Source of the DNA: Turnera subulata
Taxonomy: Eukaryota > Streptophyta > Magnoliopsida > Malpighiales > Passifloraceae
DNA length: 64,000 nt
Assembly (NCBI GenBank): GCA_028386065.3
Contig: JAKUCV010006808.1
Location: 22,957 to 86,956 of the forward strand
Reading direction: 5' to 3'
The notes beneath the pieces are model-generated. The model had not been told where the DNA came from. It ran no database searches and worked only from the letters and a program-made list of their open reading frames with translations. The position numbers and the translations under genes were made by a program. Position 1 is the stretch's first letter, and every line of letters begins with the position of its first letter. Shown in pieces: positions 42,563 through 54,030 of the stretch.

Positions 42563-45347
42563 TCACCCACCAACTATGACTTGAGGTGGCATAATGTCCT
42601 GATTAGGTGAACTCAACATTGGTCCATCATTCTCAGCACCATTAACTTCAGCTGCTGTGCCAGTTCCATTCTCAAACGTAGGGAGGTTGAGAGAGCTATC
42701 CTGGTTTGTCTCAGTACTCCTACCACTCACATTTGCATCTCCAACCTCTGCACTCAAGGGTTTGGCTTTGGCTCTGGACTTGGTAGTAGTTTTGGCTTCA
42801 GTTTCTGCAGCCATGAATTGCTGCTGCTGAGATTGAAGCTTAGATTGGGTCTTCCTGATTGGTGTTTTGGAAGCGACACCATCTTTGTTAGCATTCCTCT
42901 GAATTCCTTTGGTTGAATTGATTGATTCTTGGCTCAGACGCGGGCTGTGACTGGATCGTGGGCTATGGGAGGATCCACCACCTTCTAGAGAAGTAGAGTT
43001 CTTGTGCCTTCCAAGCTTTGGTGATATGGGACGGGTTGTTGGTATCTATAAACATTAACGGATATAAAGTTACTTTCATGTTCCACATCGGATCCTAATT
43101 ACCATGCAGCCTCAAGTAGCCAAAAGAGTTAGCTTGAAGAAACTAATCTTCAACGTGCGGGATAGGACAAAATGAATGGTTTACACCAAAAAGAATGACT
43201 AAAATACAGAAGAATATGAGATTCTGAGTGTTTAAGCTTTCGTTTTGATTGCGCTTTGAAATGGAAGTTCATCAACTTGTAAGTTGTGACCCAAAGTTTT
43301 GCATGCTAGCCAAATATAAGAAAATCTCTCGCATACCTTCTTAAGTTCAACTTTTGGAGGAGGTTCTTTATAGAAACTTGGCATTGGGGTAGCTTTAAAT
43401 GTCAAGCTCTTCCGCAGTAGCTTGATCTCTGCTTCCTGGTTCTCCTGTGCAAGGTTGTCAAAATGGAGACTTTCAGAAGGATCGATGGAAGGTGGCATAC
43501 ATTGGATTGCAAAATTATAAACATCTTACAGCTCACTAAAATATTCGTAAAGTATATAAATGCATGGTCAGATTTAACAGTCTTAACGATTTTACTGGGT
43601 TTCTTACCATGATTTCATAGAAGTGTGATGTTGCATGTGACATGGACAGATTATTCGACGTAAGATCTAAGTTCATACAATATAAAAATTGAAAAGCTCA
43701 TTCCAATACGACGCTCCTACTTGTGATATCCAATGTAGATCAAGCACATATTCCATTTTCTTTGCTTTGTGTGTCTAACAGAAATGTTTAACGGGATAAA
43801 TCTTCAGCCAAAAAGTTTGTCCTGATACCTTTGATTTTGCTTGCAAGTTACTTTTCTCTACTTCCTTGGCCTGGATCTTCTCTTCTAGCTTTGTAAAGAA
43901 CTGTTGGAAGAAGAGCATAACATAATTATGACTTGACCCCAGATAAAAAGAATTATCACAGTGACAAAGGAGATAGAATTTGAGAAGCAACCTCCTTCCG
44001 TTTTTCGGCCCTTTCTTCCAGCCTGAAGGAAAATCCAGAACCACTACTTCTCCTCCCATTAGTTGCAGAACTCCTGATCATACAGAGAGTTATGACTTAT
44101 TGTCACTGAAATAGATATTTGGCAAAAGAAAAAGAATTCCAGAAGTCAGATGGTAATCAAGAATAATACGAAGTAGTGGAATGAGCGTCATCTTCTTCTT
44201 TCCCTTGCAGTGTGATTGTTACAGCTTTTGAGCTTTCATCAGCTAACCTGAAATTACATAAAGCTACTTTGTTCATCTAAAACACCTACCAAAAGTAAAA
44301 CAAGAAGAGAAAGAAGAGAAGCTTTCTAATTCTCTCTTAATAGAGGCAAAAGTCAGTATAGAGAACATTGCAAATGAAAGATTTGGCTATGACAGCATCT
44401 GGCAATAAAAAATGGGGGGAGGAAAACGATTTCTGAAGTTGAGGAAGGTAACTAACTTACTCCGAAACTTCAGATGTTTGGAAATTGGTGGATTCCTCCA
44501 AAGTAGTAGATTTAACAGACTGCTGTCAACATTGGAGCAAAGAAAGATCATATCTTATACAGAGCACCCACCCATGGAAATATCCAAAAGGAAGAATGTA
44601 ACAACAGAAAGATAACTTACTGTAGGCTTGGTTGCGGTTGCAGAAGCATGCATTGGAAAATATTTCCTGACATTGGTATTATGAGATTCCTTTGGCTTGA
44701 CACCAAGGGATGCGCGCCTGGGTTGACTTAAGCGGGACACTGAGTCATTGGAAAAAGGGAGGTGATCCCTTGTATGCTTCACAGTGGTAGCTTTGATGAT
44801 GGGATGCCCCTCGATGCTCTTTCTCATGTTATCTGGACGAGCACCTCTTGCTGGAAAAGAAAGACTCTGAGAAAGTTGAGGCCTCTGAGTACGAGAAAGG
44901 GGAGTTGAGGCTTTCGAGTTGGATTTGTCCTTAGCCACTTTGCTCTTAGTTGGACCCGCCTCTTTCCGGGCACCAGCTTCCTACAACACAGACACAAACC
45001 ACAAACCACCAGGCAAAAAGGGGAAAAAGGTGTGTTTTGAGTCAACTAATGCCAATATTGATAGAGTACTGCAAAAAATAGAAACAGCTCAATTGATAAT
45101 GAAGTAGCATGAATGCATTGGTACAGAGTACCTTCGAGGGTTTTGAGATTTTACTTTCGGAAACCTTTGCTGTGGAAGGAGGAGGAGGAGGAGGAGGAGG
45201 AGAAGTATGCCCAGAGGTTCCATCAGAATTCACATTGGCTTCAGTTTTAGTATATTCCTCTGGCAATGCAGCCACATCAGTTGCTTCCGCCTCAGTCCCC
45301 TCCAAGCCCTTCTTGTCATTTGATTGTAAAGCATTCTCGGACTCCAT
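42563..45347 (-). CDS. WDL: WVD2-like TPX2-domain microtubule-associated protein, eight coding exons
   Basis: The minus-strand exons are 45347-45132, 44980-44621, 44522-44461, 44247-44170, 44073-43992, 43900-43829, 43444-43337 and 43045-42563. They total 1461 bp (486 residues), all with GT-AG introns in consistent phase. The TPX2-type core is at about 251-330: [15 protein letters not shown], then [59 protein letters not shown]. Basic [15 protein letters not shown] follows, the usual ending of the WVD2/WDL KLEEK region that binds cortical microtubules and tunes anisotropic growth. The N-terminal part is acidic with an eight-Pro tract (about 51-58); the central part is Ser/Lys-rich; the C-terminal part is Gln/Ala-rich and disordered, ending QVIVGG. 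Start: ATGGAGTCC at 45347, just inside a likely leader acceptor. The family is clear; the exact orthologue (WDL4-7 group) is not assigned. Confidence 0.9.
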
Positions 45348-46046
45348 TCCTTCACAACAACAGATTGCAGCAAAACAACTTGAAAATTGCAATGACAACA
45401 AAAGGTATTCATTCACAAAGATATACTATTGGGAAACAGAGTTTTATGGATTATGAAACCACAGCATCTCTTTAAACCAATTGGAATCAATATCGGCTCC
45501 TCCTTACTAGAAATCACATGGATTGTGTAACTGAATTACATATAAACTAACAAAAACAAACCGAACAACCAAAAGCTTCTTCATTACCTTACCTAAAAAA
45601 CATGAAGATCCTATATACCAGTGAGGCACTAGAGGTGCTAAGATTCGATATCTTAAAAATTTTGGATTGATATGATCACAGACCATGGCTGACGATGTGA
45701 TGAGATATGGAGATACAAGGTCCAATATATTGACCCATCGAAATCAGAGAAAATGGTAAGAAATTAAAATCCATAAAGAACACAAGCACTAAACATCTAG
45801 TTTTTTCACCTCGTATGAACACAAGTGTGTAGTCACACAAACTCTGACCCAGAACAAAAACAATGGAAGATGAGATCCATTTGATAGAAAAAAAAAAAAG
45901 AAAAAAGAATGAGCACCCAAGTAGTAAAACTTACTGAAAACAATGAAGAGACACTTGATGATTAGTGAGAAGGAAACACTTGCATAGCATCGAAGAAATA
46001 CATTGAAGGGGATAAAAGGATGAGAGAACACAAGCAAGCAGGCATA
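45348..46046 (-). other. Leader (5' UTR) intron of the WVD2-like gene
   Basis: On the minus strand a donor AAG|GTATGC lies at about 46048/46047, and a T/G-rich stretch ending GTGAAG lies 2-3 bases before the start codon at 45347. This fits a ~700 bp intron inside the 5' UTR, common in plant microtubule and cytoskeletal genes. The acceptor is not ideal, so an unspliced leader is possible. Confidence 0.45.
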
Positions 46047-46147
46047 CCTTGGACAAATGCTAAGAAGGAGAGAAGTTTATGTTGTATATACTGTTTGACA
46101 GAGACCAGTCACCCAAGCAAATGAGATAACACAAAAACTGAAACAAA

Positions 46148-46166
46148 TATATATGTATATATATAA
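46148..46166 (-). promoter_or_regulatory. Possible TATA region of the WVD2-like gene
   Basis: The minus strand reads TTATATATATACATATATAT about 100 bp upstream of the predicted leader-intron donor. It is the best TATA-like candidate, though it may be only a short AT microsatellite. Confidence 0.4.
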
Positions 46167-46446
46167 GGAAAGGTGAAGAAGGAAAGGAAGTGACAAAAAA
46201 TCCGGATGGATGTAATGTAAGTAAAGGCTATAGAAAGATTGACATGTAAGTGCCAGTTACAGCACAACAGTCTGTCACACTCTGTGTCTTTGTGCTTCGA
46301 GGAATACTAAAGAGAGAGAAAGAGAGAAGATATTCATTGCAGGGTGAGGAGTTAAATAGTAGGACGTGCATTTCAATGAATAACTGGATTGAGAAATAAG
46401 ATTGATGATGATTATGGGGTCTCACTGGAATGACCCAAATGCCACT

Positions 46447-46447
<1 letters not shown>

Positions 46448-46485
<38 letters not shown>
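46448..46485 (-). repeat. Poly(C) tract, 38 bp (poly(G) on the WVD2-like sense strand)
   Basis: An uninterrupted run of 38 C on the plus strand, about 280 bp upstream of the TATA-like region of the minus-strand gene. Read in the gene's direction it is poly(G), as upstream of FLA. Length may be affected by sequencing or assembly. Confidence 0.9.
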
Positions 46486-48430
46486 TTCCATTCCATTGGC
46501 AGTTTCGTTCTATGTTGCAGTAATAATAGTTACTGCTAATTTAATTCACTCTCCCTGTCTTTTTATTTATGGAGGGAAAGTTAAGATGATTTTCCTAGTC
46601 TAGGCTTTATGAATTAAGTATGAGATACAAGGGTAGAGTTGGTACTCAAGACTGTTTTTCCTTCATCTTCTGCTTTTTTCTTTTTTCTTTTCTTCCTCTC
46701 TCCCTTATCAGTTTTTTGTTTCTTTTTCTTTTAAAGGAAGAGAGGGATAATAACTGTTACTCGAATCTTAAAAAACTTCTACGAGCGGTTTCCAAATGAT
46801 TTGCAGTTACTGTCCGTCCATACATATAAGGTGAATTTCAGGATATTTCTGTGAAATTACAAATTAATCCTTAATTATCATCCTTAACTGAATTGTTTTG
46901 CTCCCTTACTTCCTGACATTTGACGGCAAAATTATTACAATCTTTATTAGGTAACTAAATCCTGCTTCAACCGTGTTTTTCTACATTTTAGTTCCTTTCT
47001 TTGTTTCATAATTCACCATGCTTGATTATACAATCTTTATTAAAAAAAATAGAAAGAAACATGACCAGATAATATGCTTTTTGACTCTGGAGAAAAAAAA
47101 AAATAGAGAGAGGGAGAATATGTATTGTATCACACGATTATGTTTGGGTTCTTCAACGGTTAAAATGCGAACATATAGATAGATAATTGACAAGTGAAAG
47201 TTTAATCCAAATTACATGACTCGTTCGTACGTATGCAATAGGAAGGATATGATTTTAGCGAATTGTTTAACAGTGAAGAAAACTTGATTGTTCTGCCCAT
47301 AAAGAAAAAACAAAAGAAAACTTGATTGTCAATTATGATTCGGGAAAGAGACCTTTCATTCCAACCCAACTTATATGGATTTAAAATATTAATCCTAAAA
47401 TATATGGAAATCATGCATTAGTTATTTTTTTTGGTGAATCATGCATTAGTTTGGGTTTCCAGCAGAGCACAATATTGTTATTGAGTTAAAAAAAAAAAAG
47501 GGAAGCGAAGCGTAATATTGGATTCCAAAGGGAAGAACCATAAAAACGCACGTTGTATTGTATCACAAATCAAATCCCACAATATATTTATCAACCAAGA
47601 TTAGCACATCTTAATTAGAACAACATTGAGCACCACAAGTTGAGTATAATTAATCAACGCCAAAAGGGGGGCATTATGGTCACAATAAAGGAGAAGGGGG
47701 CATTATAATTATAATAAAAACGCAGAAATGGAAAGAAAAAAAAAAACAATGATTGATTGAGGAGAGGAGAACACAACAAAACATAAGCAACTGTTTGACA
47801 ACGTGGGGTGTGTAAGCCAAGATCTCTTCTCTTACAGACAGGTCACCAGGTGGGTATGTCCCCTCCCCTCCCCTCGCCTCCCCTCCCCTCCCTCTCGCTG
47901 ACGTGTCAAACCAGAATAACATGATTGGTGTCACGTTGGAACCCGAAACCCCTTACCTTGTTGTGGGCCCCGCAGCCGTACACCAACCGCTTCCTTAGCT
48001 GTCACAACGTGCGCTGCGGATCATCTCCCCCTTGTGTTGGTGAGGCAATCATGGCCGTTCGTAGCCGGGGGACCCCCCCCCCCCTTCTGTTGAAATATTC
48101 GTGTTATTCGGGATTTTGCGGGTGGTACGTTGCATTCTTCGGCAAGGCTGGCTCTTTGTTTCGTTGGTTCTTCGTTTTCTTTTATTTTCTTTACTTTAAA
48201 GAAAAAGAAATTGCTACAACCTTCTTCTTTAAAAAATGAGACTATTACCACCACAAGATTAGAGCTGATATGGATTGGGCAGTCGAAAAAACACCATTGC
48301 ATCATTCATCCAAACTCATATTTACACTAACACTCTGGATATATGTATAATTTATTAATAAAAAAGTTATTGATTGTAAAATTTAGATTAAATACTAAAA
48401 TATCTTACAAGTCATCCCAAAATAATTTTT
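46486..48430. other. Intergenic, no gene seen
   Basis: Mixed sequence with a CCCCT-rich stretch (47860-47897) and a run of 12 C (48073-48084). ORFs here are short and have no recognisable domains. Nothing supports a gene. Confidence 0.55.
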
Positions 48431-48680
48431 TGAATTTGGGCTCCTGAAATAAATAACAATCTTGTAGGCCCAAGAAGTCTAAATTAAGAATGTGAACAAA
48501 AGTTCGAATAAACAAAATTATGAAAACCCAATAAAGTTGAAGAGTACAACGTAGATGAATTTGGGCTCTAAAAGACATAACAATCTTGTAGGCCTAAGAA
48601 ATCTAAATTAAGAATGTGAACAAAAGTTAGAATAAACAAAATTATGAAAACCGAATAAAGTTGAAGAGTACAACATAGAT
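48431..48680. repeat. 125-bp direct tandem duplication
   Basis: The unit starting TGAATTTGGGCTC at 48431 is repeated from 48556. Both copies carry ACAATCTTGTAGGCC and AGAATGTGAACAAAAGTT and end AAGTTGAAGAGTACAAC. A few substitutions separate them. It is non-coding. Confidence 0.85.
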
Positions 48681-49274
48681 GGGATATGACTTACCTTAGT
48701 TTAGAAAATAAAAACCTATGCATTCATTACAAAATGCAAATAAACAAATAGATCCTTTACAAAAAAAATTTCATGATCACATCTTTTACAAATTTATACA
48801 AGATCACTTGTGATCTTTTTCTTATTTTGTTTCGACTAAAGGTAAAATTTATGTGGACATTCTAATATTCAAATAAAGCCTCTAAAACGGCGGAGAAGTC
48901 TTGTAGTGCAATTGCTAATTAAACAAATAATAAAGTAATATATATAAGTCCTAATGGATAAAACTTAATATTAGCAAGTATCAGGAATTGCGGTTGGAAT
49001 CTTTTTTATAAAACATATGTTATCTTAGGCAATATTTTTAGGAGCTAGATTTAAAAGTACATTCACAATAACTGAATGGAAGCCATTGTAAGCTTAATAT
49101 TGTGCATAATAATTGTCCATTATAAGTTTAGTATTGTGGATAATAATTGTGTTGTTTTTGCCAAATCCATCTTTGTACTACTTGAGTTTAGGATCCATCA
49201 CTTTTATTATAGTTGTCTTGTAGGTAGTTTGGTGAACTTATTTTTTTTGGTTGTCTACTACAATATTGTGTGAA
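48681..49274. other. AT-rich flank of the gypsy insertion
   Basis: No gene is seen. A short duplicated phrase (TATTGTG.ATAATAATTGT) lies near 49100-49150. The last five bases, GTGAA (49270-49274), are the left target-duplication copy of the gypsy element. Confidence 0.6.
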
Positions 49275-51973
49275 TGTAACAGCCTGGGTAATTTTTATGT
49301 TTTTACCGTCACCGTAAAATTTATTTTACAGTTATTTACCATAAAATTAATCTTGGGTAATTAATTTATGGTAATTCGAGCTTTAGATTCCGAAACCGAG
49401 CCTTGTCCTACGTTCGGGATTTTTTGGACCAAAGTTGGAATTTTTCGGGTCCAGGAATCTTCAGAAAAGTCAGGTTTAACCCCGAGTTATCGGGCCAGAA
49501 ATAAAGTCAAGGGGGTACATTAGTTATTTCCTGGTCCGGACAGAACCCGCTTCACATGCTGTACAGTGTTAAGGCAGCCGCCTCCTTTCTCCTGTGAAGC
49601 ATGTGAATGGATTGTCTAACCCGTGAGGAGCCAGTACCACTGCATGTTTCTTTTTCCTTTATCGTGTTTCTTGTTTTTCCCAGTACACTACCATCTCCAT
49701 CCTGCATACAACCCATAGCTTTCCTCTGCAAATCCCCGATCACCTGCTGCACACCCATACCAGAAAAATAAAAAAAAAACAACCAACACACAATCGCCAC
49801 GCCACCCCCCTCTCCCCTTCTTCTTTTCTTTTTCCTTCTCCACACCGCCGCCACCCGTGGCCGAGACTACCACCCCTCCACCTGCAACCATCGTCGCCAC
49901 CACCATGTTCTGCTTCCTCGCTCGCCTCCACCGTCGCCTCGCCTCGCTCGTCGCCACCACAAGCCGCCGTCACTGTCCAGTGGAGACAAACCCGACGAGC
50001 AAACCGTCAGACCCACCTCCTCCCTTTGCTCGCCGACACCGCAGCAGGACGAGCCAACAGCCGCCTCCTCCGACGTCACGCCAGCGCCTCGTCCCTTCCG
50101 TCGCGATCTACTCTTCGCCGCTCGTGCCGCCTGCTCGACGCCCTACTTCTGCCGTGACCCACGCCGCGTCGCCCGACCCGGATTGAGGGTGAGTGACCCG
50201 TTTCCTCAACGGGTCAGCTGGTTGGTTGGTGCGGGCCTGATCTTGGTGTGGGCCTATGGCTCATGCCTTGGTCTGGGCTTTGTGCTTGGACCATAGGCTG
50301 GCCAGTTGGGTGGATGGTAATACATGGGCTTGGACTAATGGCCCAGTCCGAATTTAATAAAAAAAAGAAAGAGAAAGAAATATTCTGGAAAATAAAAATA
50401 TATATAATTTTGGGAATAAAAATAATTTGTGTTCTGGAAAAAAATATATAAATGTGATAAAGGATAGAAAAGTAATTAATTTGAGGAGATAATCATGGAA
50501 AAAAATAATAATAGTAATTAATAATTTTGGAAAGTACATACTTAAGGAAATAAATATGGAAAGGGTATTATCAAAGTAGGTATTGTACCGGAATAATATC
50601 AAGGTATAGGTATAAGTGTAGTATTATTTTAGACACTGGAAATAAATGGTGAATTATGATGATAATAGAGAAATAACCTGGGGAAGTAACCGAGGCGAGT
50701 TAGTGTATATTTTTCAGTATACGGTACTAGTATGACATTTGCATATCACTTATGTGTGCATATTATTTGTTTGATATAGGAGTTGATAACGAGCTGATAC
50801 CTGAGGGACCAGACTTGGAGTCTGTTGGACAATTCCAAAACTGATAATCGGCTAAGGTGAGGATGGATAACCTTGGATATGTGCCCGTAATGCTGTGTGT
50901 GTATTTTTGTTGTTTGATTGAACTGCTGGAATGATTATTGACTGTTATCTGATTGTTATGGGAATTGTTGATGCTGATGTTGGATTGTGTTTAGACTTGT
51001 GGATATTGTGTTGAAAATAATGCTAAACTGTTAATTGGGATTTATTGATGTTATGAGTCTGTTGTTGATTTGGTCTGTGGAATAATCTGAAATAATGGAA
51101 AGTTGGATAATTGAGGATAGAGTAGTGAAACTGGACTGAATTTGAGATGATGATATAACTGTCACATGGAAAGTAGAGGTACGACTAGATGGTTAGAGGC
51201 TAGTTCTGTGGTATCATGGCCGGTTTGGTTTGGTTGTTGGGGATGTTGATCCCGGATGATGTTGTTATTGGGATGTTGATCCCAGATTTATTGATATTGG
51301 GATGTTGATCCCGGATTGGTTGAGATTGGGATGTTGATCCCGGATTGTGTTTTGGCCTGGCATCCGGAATTAGTTAATAACCAGGTACGACCCTAGCTTG
51401 TCCAGTGACGGGGCCCGGAAGATAAAATTGGTAAATAAAATAAACATTCTTTTGGTCTTGGCTTAGTTGTATTTTAGTAGAATCTTTGTGTTGTGATTGT
51501 CTGCGTTTACTTCGAAAGTGTTATGGTTGATTACATATCTCTGTTTATCCTTTGTCGGTGAGCACTTCGGACTCACCCCTCGCCTGTGGGGTTTCATCCC
51601 GTAGGTTTAGTTGCTTCGTAGTTCAGGTACAACGTTCGATGGCTGCTGCTTTCTTCTCCACCTGACTCCGGATCCATACCTCCGTTGCATGTGCATTTAA
51701 GACTTCCGCTGCTGTGTAATATGTATTGTTGTGTTGCTGCTTTCCTTTATTGCCTTTGATGTTGTCTATTTTGGATTATGCTGCTGCTGTTGAGTAATAT
51801 GAGTGGTTTGAATAATGGTCCCCGGGTATGGGTGACAGTTGTAATATATGGTGTGCTGTTGTATTTGAATTTTCTGTGTAGTAATTTTACTGCGTTGTAC
51901 TGCCTGAGCTGTTAATAAGAATAGTTTCGGCACGTGTTTACCGTGACCGGTAAATACGGGTCGGGGCGCTTCA
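49275..51973 (+). repeat. 5' LTR of the gypsy element
   Basis: Begins TGTAACAGCCTGGG and ends GGGGCGCTTCA. It contains a GC-rich island with a Pro/Arg-rich open frame (49857-50186), followed by a consensus splice donor GAGG|GTGAGT at 50189. Then come an AT-rich stretch, four hairpin units (51240-51341), a CCTGG...CCAGG pairing and a CACGTG close to the 3' end. Compared with the 3' LTR it has lost ~12 bp near 49420 and carries one more hairpin unit. Confidence 0.9.
51240..51341 (+). repeat. Four GGGAT-GTTG-ATCCC hairpin units in the 5' LTR
   Basis: Identical 14-bp units with perfect 5-bp stems lie at 51240-51253, 51270-51283, 51299-51312 and 51328-51341, spaced 29-30 bp apart. The spacers are similar but not identical (GATGATGTTGTTAT, GATTTATTGATAT, GATTGGTTGAGAT). 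Confidence 0.85.
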
Positions 51974-52100
51974 TTTTGGTAGCGGAGCAGGCATTAGGCC
52001 ATTGGGGACATAACAGTGATTACATGATTATTTATTTGTGCATAAGATTTGTCATGACATGATATGACATGCATATATATACATTCTCATCTAGGTACGA

Positions 52101-53095
52101 ATGGATCCGGTTGGAGGGAATCAACATGCTGGAGGTCACCTAGATGACGATCAGGTATCGGTGGATCAACCGCAGCATGTTGCGGGAGGTCCGGAACACC
52201 CTCCGATTGTTCCTTTGGGAGACCCTACGTAGATGCTGAATGTGGTAACACAGATTTTGCGAAGGCAAGAAGCCAGGGATGCACGTATCGATGCTATGAA
52301 AGCTCGGGAACAGGAAAACTAGGGACCAGTCGAGGATCCAGTGTATATGAAGCTGGAGAAGCTTGGGGCAGAGATTTTTATCGGTGTCACTACACCACAG
52401 GATGCTGATCAGTGGCATGATCAGAGTTATGCTGAAGCTGACATGTAGGAATGACAAGTGGGCCAGATATGCCGCTGCCATGTTCCGAGCAGATGTCGTT
52501 GATTGGTGAGAGTCTACCACCAGGGACCTGCCGACACCTATCACTATGTCGTGGAACCAGTTCATGGAGATGTTCCGAAGGAAGTTTGTTTCTGAGGCGT
52601 ACCAGGACCAGCTGAGACGAGAGTTTCTGAGACTGCAACAGGGGCCAGAACAGACAGTCAATGATTATGAGATCAAGTTCAACCGCCTGTCCATCTACGC
52701 CAGTGAGTTTGTAGCTACTCTAGAGGCCAGATGCAAACGTTTCTGGGACAGTCTTTGATCTGGCATCCAGACAGTCATGGGGTACAAGGTCTATGAGACT
52801 TACCAGAACATGCTGACAGATGCCTTGAGAGCCGAGATTATCTGGCTGGGCAATGAGAGAGAGCAACAGGAGATCCGTAAGAGGCATGCTGCATAGAGTT
52901 CTAGGGGATAGAACAAGAGGTTCCAGACACCAGCGAACCGGTCAGGATATGGACAGAGCCGGTTCACGCCAGCGAGTCAGGGACGTGGATGGAACAATAA
53001 CAACTACAACAACCGAGGTAGTTCTTGGACTCAGTCTGGAGGGACTTCATCTTGGAATGCTCGCTTGAGACCTCCTCTGTCTCAGGTGAGGTGTT
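52101..53095 (+). pseudogene. gypsy gag remnant
   Basis: An ATG at 52101 opens MDPVGGNQHAGGH but meets a stop at about 52230, and others follow (about 52320 and 52447). The Retrotrans_gag core is readable at 52546-52758 (MSWNQFMEMFRRKFVSEAYQDQLRREFLRL..TVNDYEIKFNRLSIYA) and ends in a stop. The nucleocapsid knuckle near 53087 reads CYECNEVGK. The usual His is replaced and the last Cys is displaced, so it would not chelate zinc normally. Gag cannot be made from this copy. Confidence 0.8.
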
Positions 53096-54030
53096 ATGAG
53101 TGTAACGAAGTCGGGAAGATCTGGAGGTACGGCACCTGTTCAGACGGTGCAAGCTTTAGTTGCTAGTGTTCCTAGTGGTTCTGGAGTTGGCCGAGGCCGG
53201 GGACATGGAGTTGTTCCTGCTAGGACCCAGTCAGCCATGAATCAGAGTACAGCAGTGCCGAGAGCATTTGTGATCACCGCTGATGAGGATCCAGAGAATG
53301 CCGATGTCATAGCAGGTACTTTTACAGTCTTTGGTAGTACTGCTTATACTTTGATTGATCCTGGTGCTACGCATTCATTTGTTGCGCAAAGCTTTGCAAT
53401 ACTACATAACAGTACGGGAGAGAGTTTAACTTGTCTGATGAGGGTTAGGTTACCTGCGGGTATAGTGTTCAGGTTACCCCATGTGTGCAAAGACGTTTCG
53501 CTTTCGTACGATAGCGAGGTTTTTCTTGCACGGTTGATTGTGATGAACATGGGAGGTTTCGATATCATATTGGGGATGGATTGGTTGTCCAAGTACAGTG
53601 CTATGGTGAACTACCAAACCAAGGAAGTGTTGTTGACATCCGATGGTAGGCGAAAGGTTTTATTGACAAATATTGGGAGAGCTGCTACTACATGTAGTAT
53701 CTCTACTAATCAAGATATTGGGATGAAGCCGTTGGGTCCAGATGCTTTGTTGACCCATGTCAAGGGTGAAGAAGTTCGGACTCCGGTTTTGGGGGACATC
53801 ATAGTTGTGAGGGAGTTTCCAGATGTGTTTTCAGAGGATCTACCAGGATTGCCACCTGACAGGGAAGTCGAGTACACCATCGATTTGATGTCGGGAGTGA
53901 CACCTATCTCGATGGCACCATATCGGATGGCACCGACAGAACTCCAGGAGTTGAAAAAGCAGTTAGATGAGCTGCTTGAGAAGGGATTTATCAGACCTAG
54001 TACATCACCCTGGGATCACCAGTTCTCTTT
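53096..54030 (+). pseudogene. gypsy protease and start of RT
   Basis: The frame continues from gag in a shifted phase. It includes the retropepsin active-site segment TLIDPGATHSFVAQ (D-P-G where D-S/T-G is usual) and the flap/hydrophobic segment FDIILGMDWLSKY. The RT approach FPDVFSEDLPGLPPDREVEYTIDL and [29 protein letters not shown] follow. A single-base deletion at about 54011-54014 then shifts the frame, ending it at 54034. The DPG form may be a family variant rather than damage. Confidence 0.85.

Noticed and set aside
53340..53400. DPG in the gypsy protease taken as an inactivating change
   Set aside because: A proline at this place may be a normal variant in Tekay-type elements, so it was not counted as damage.
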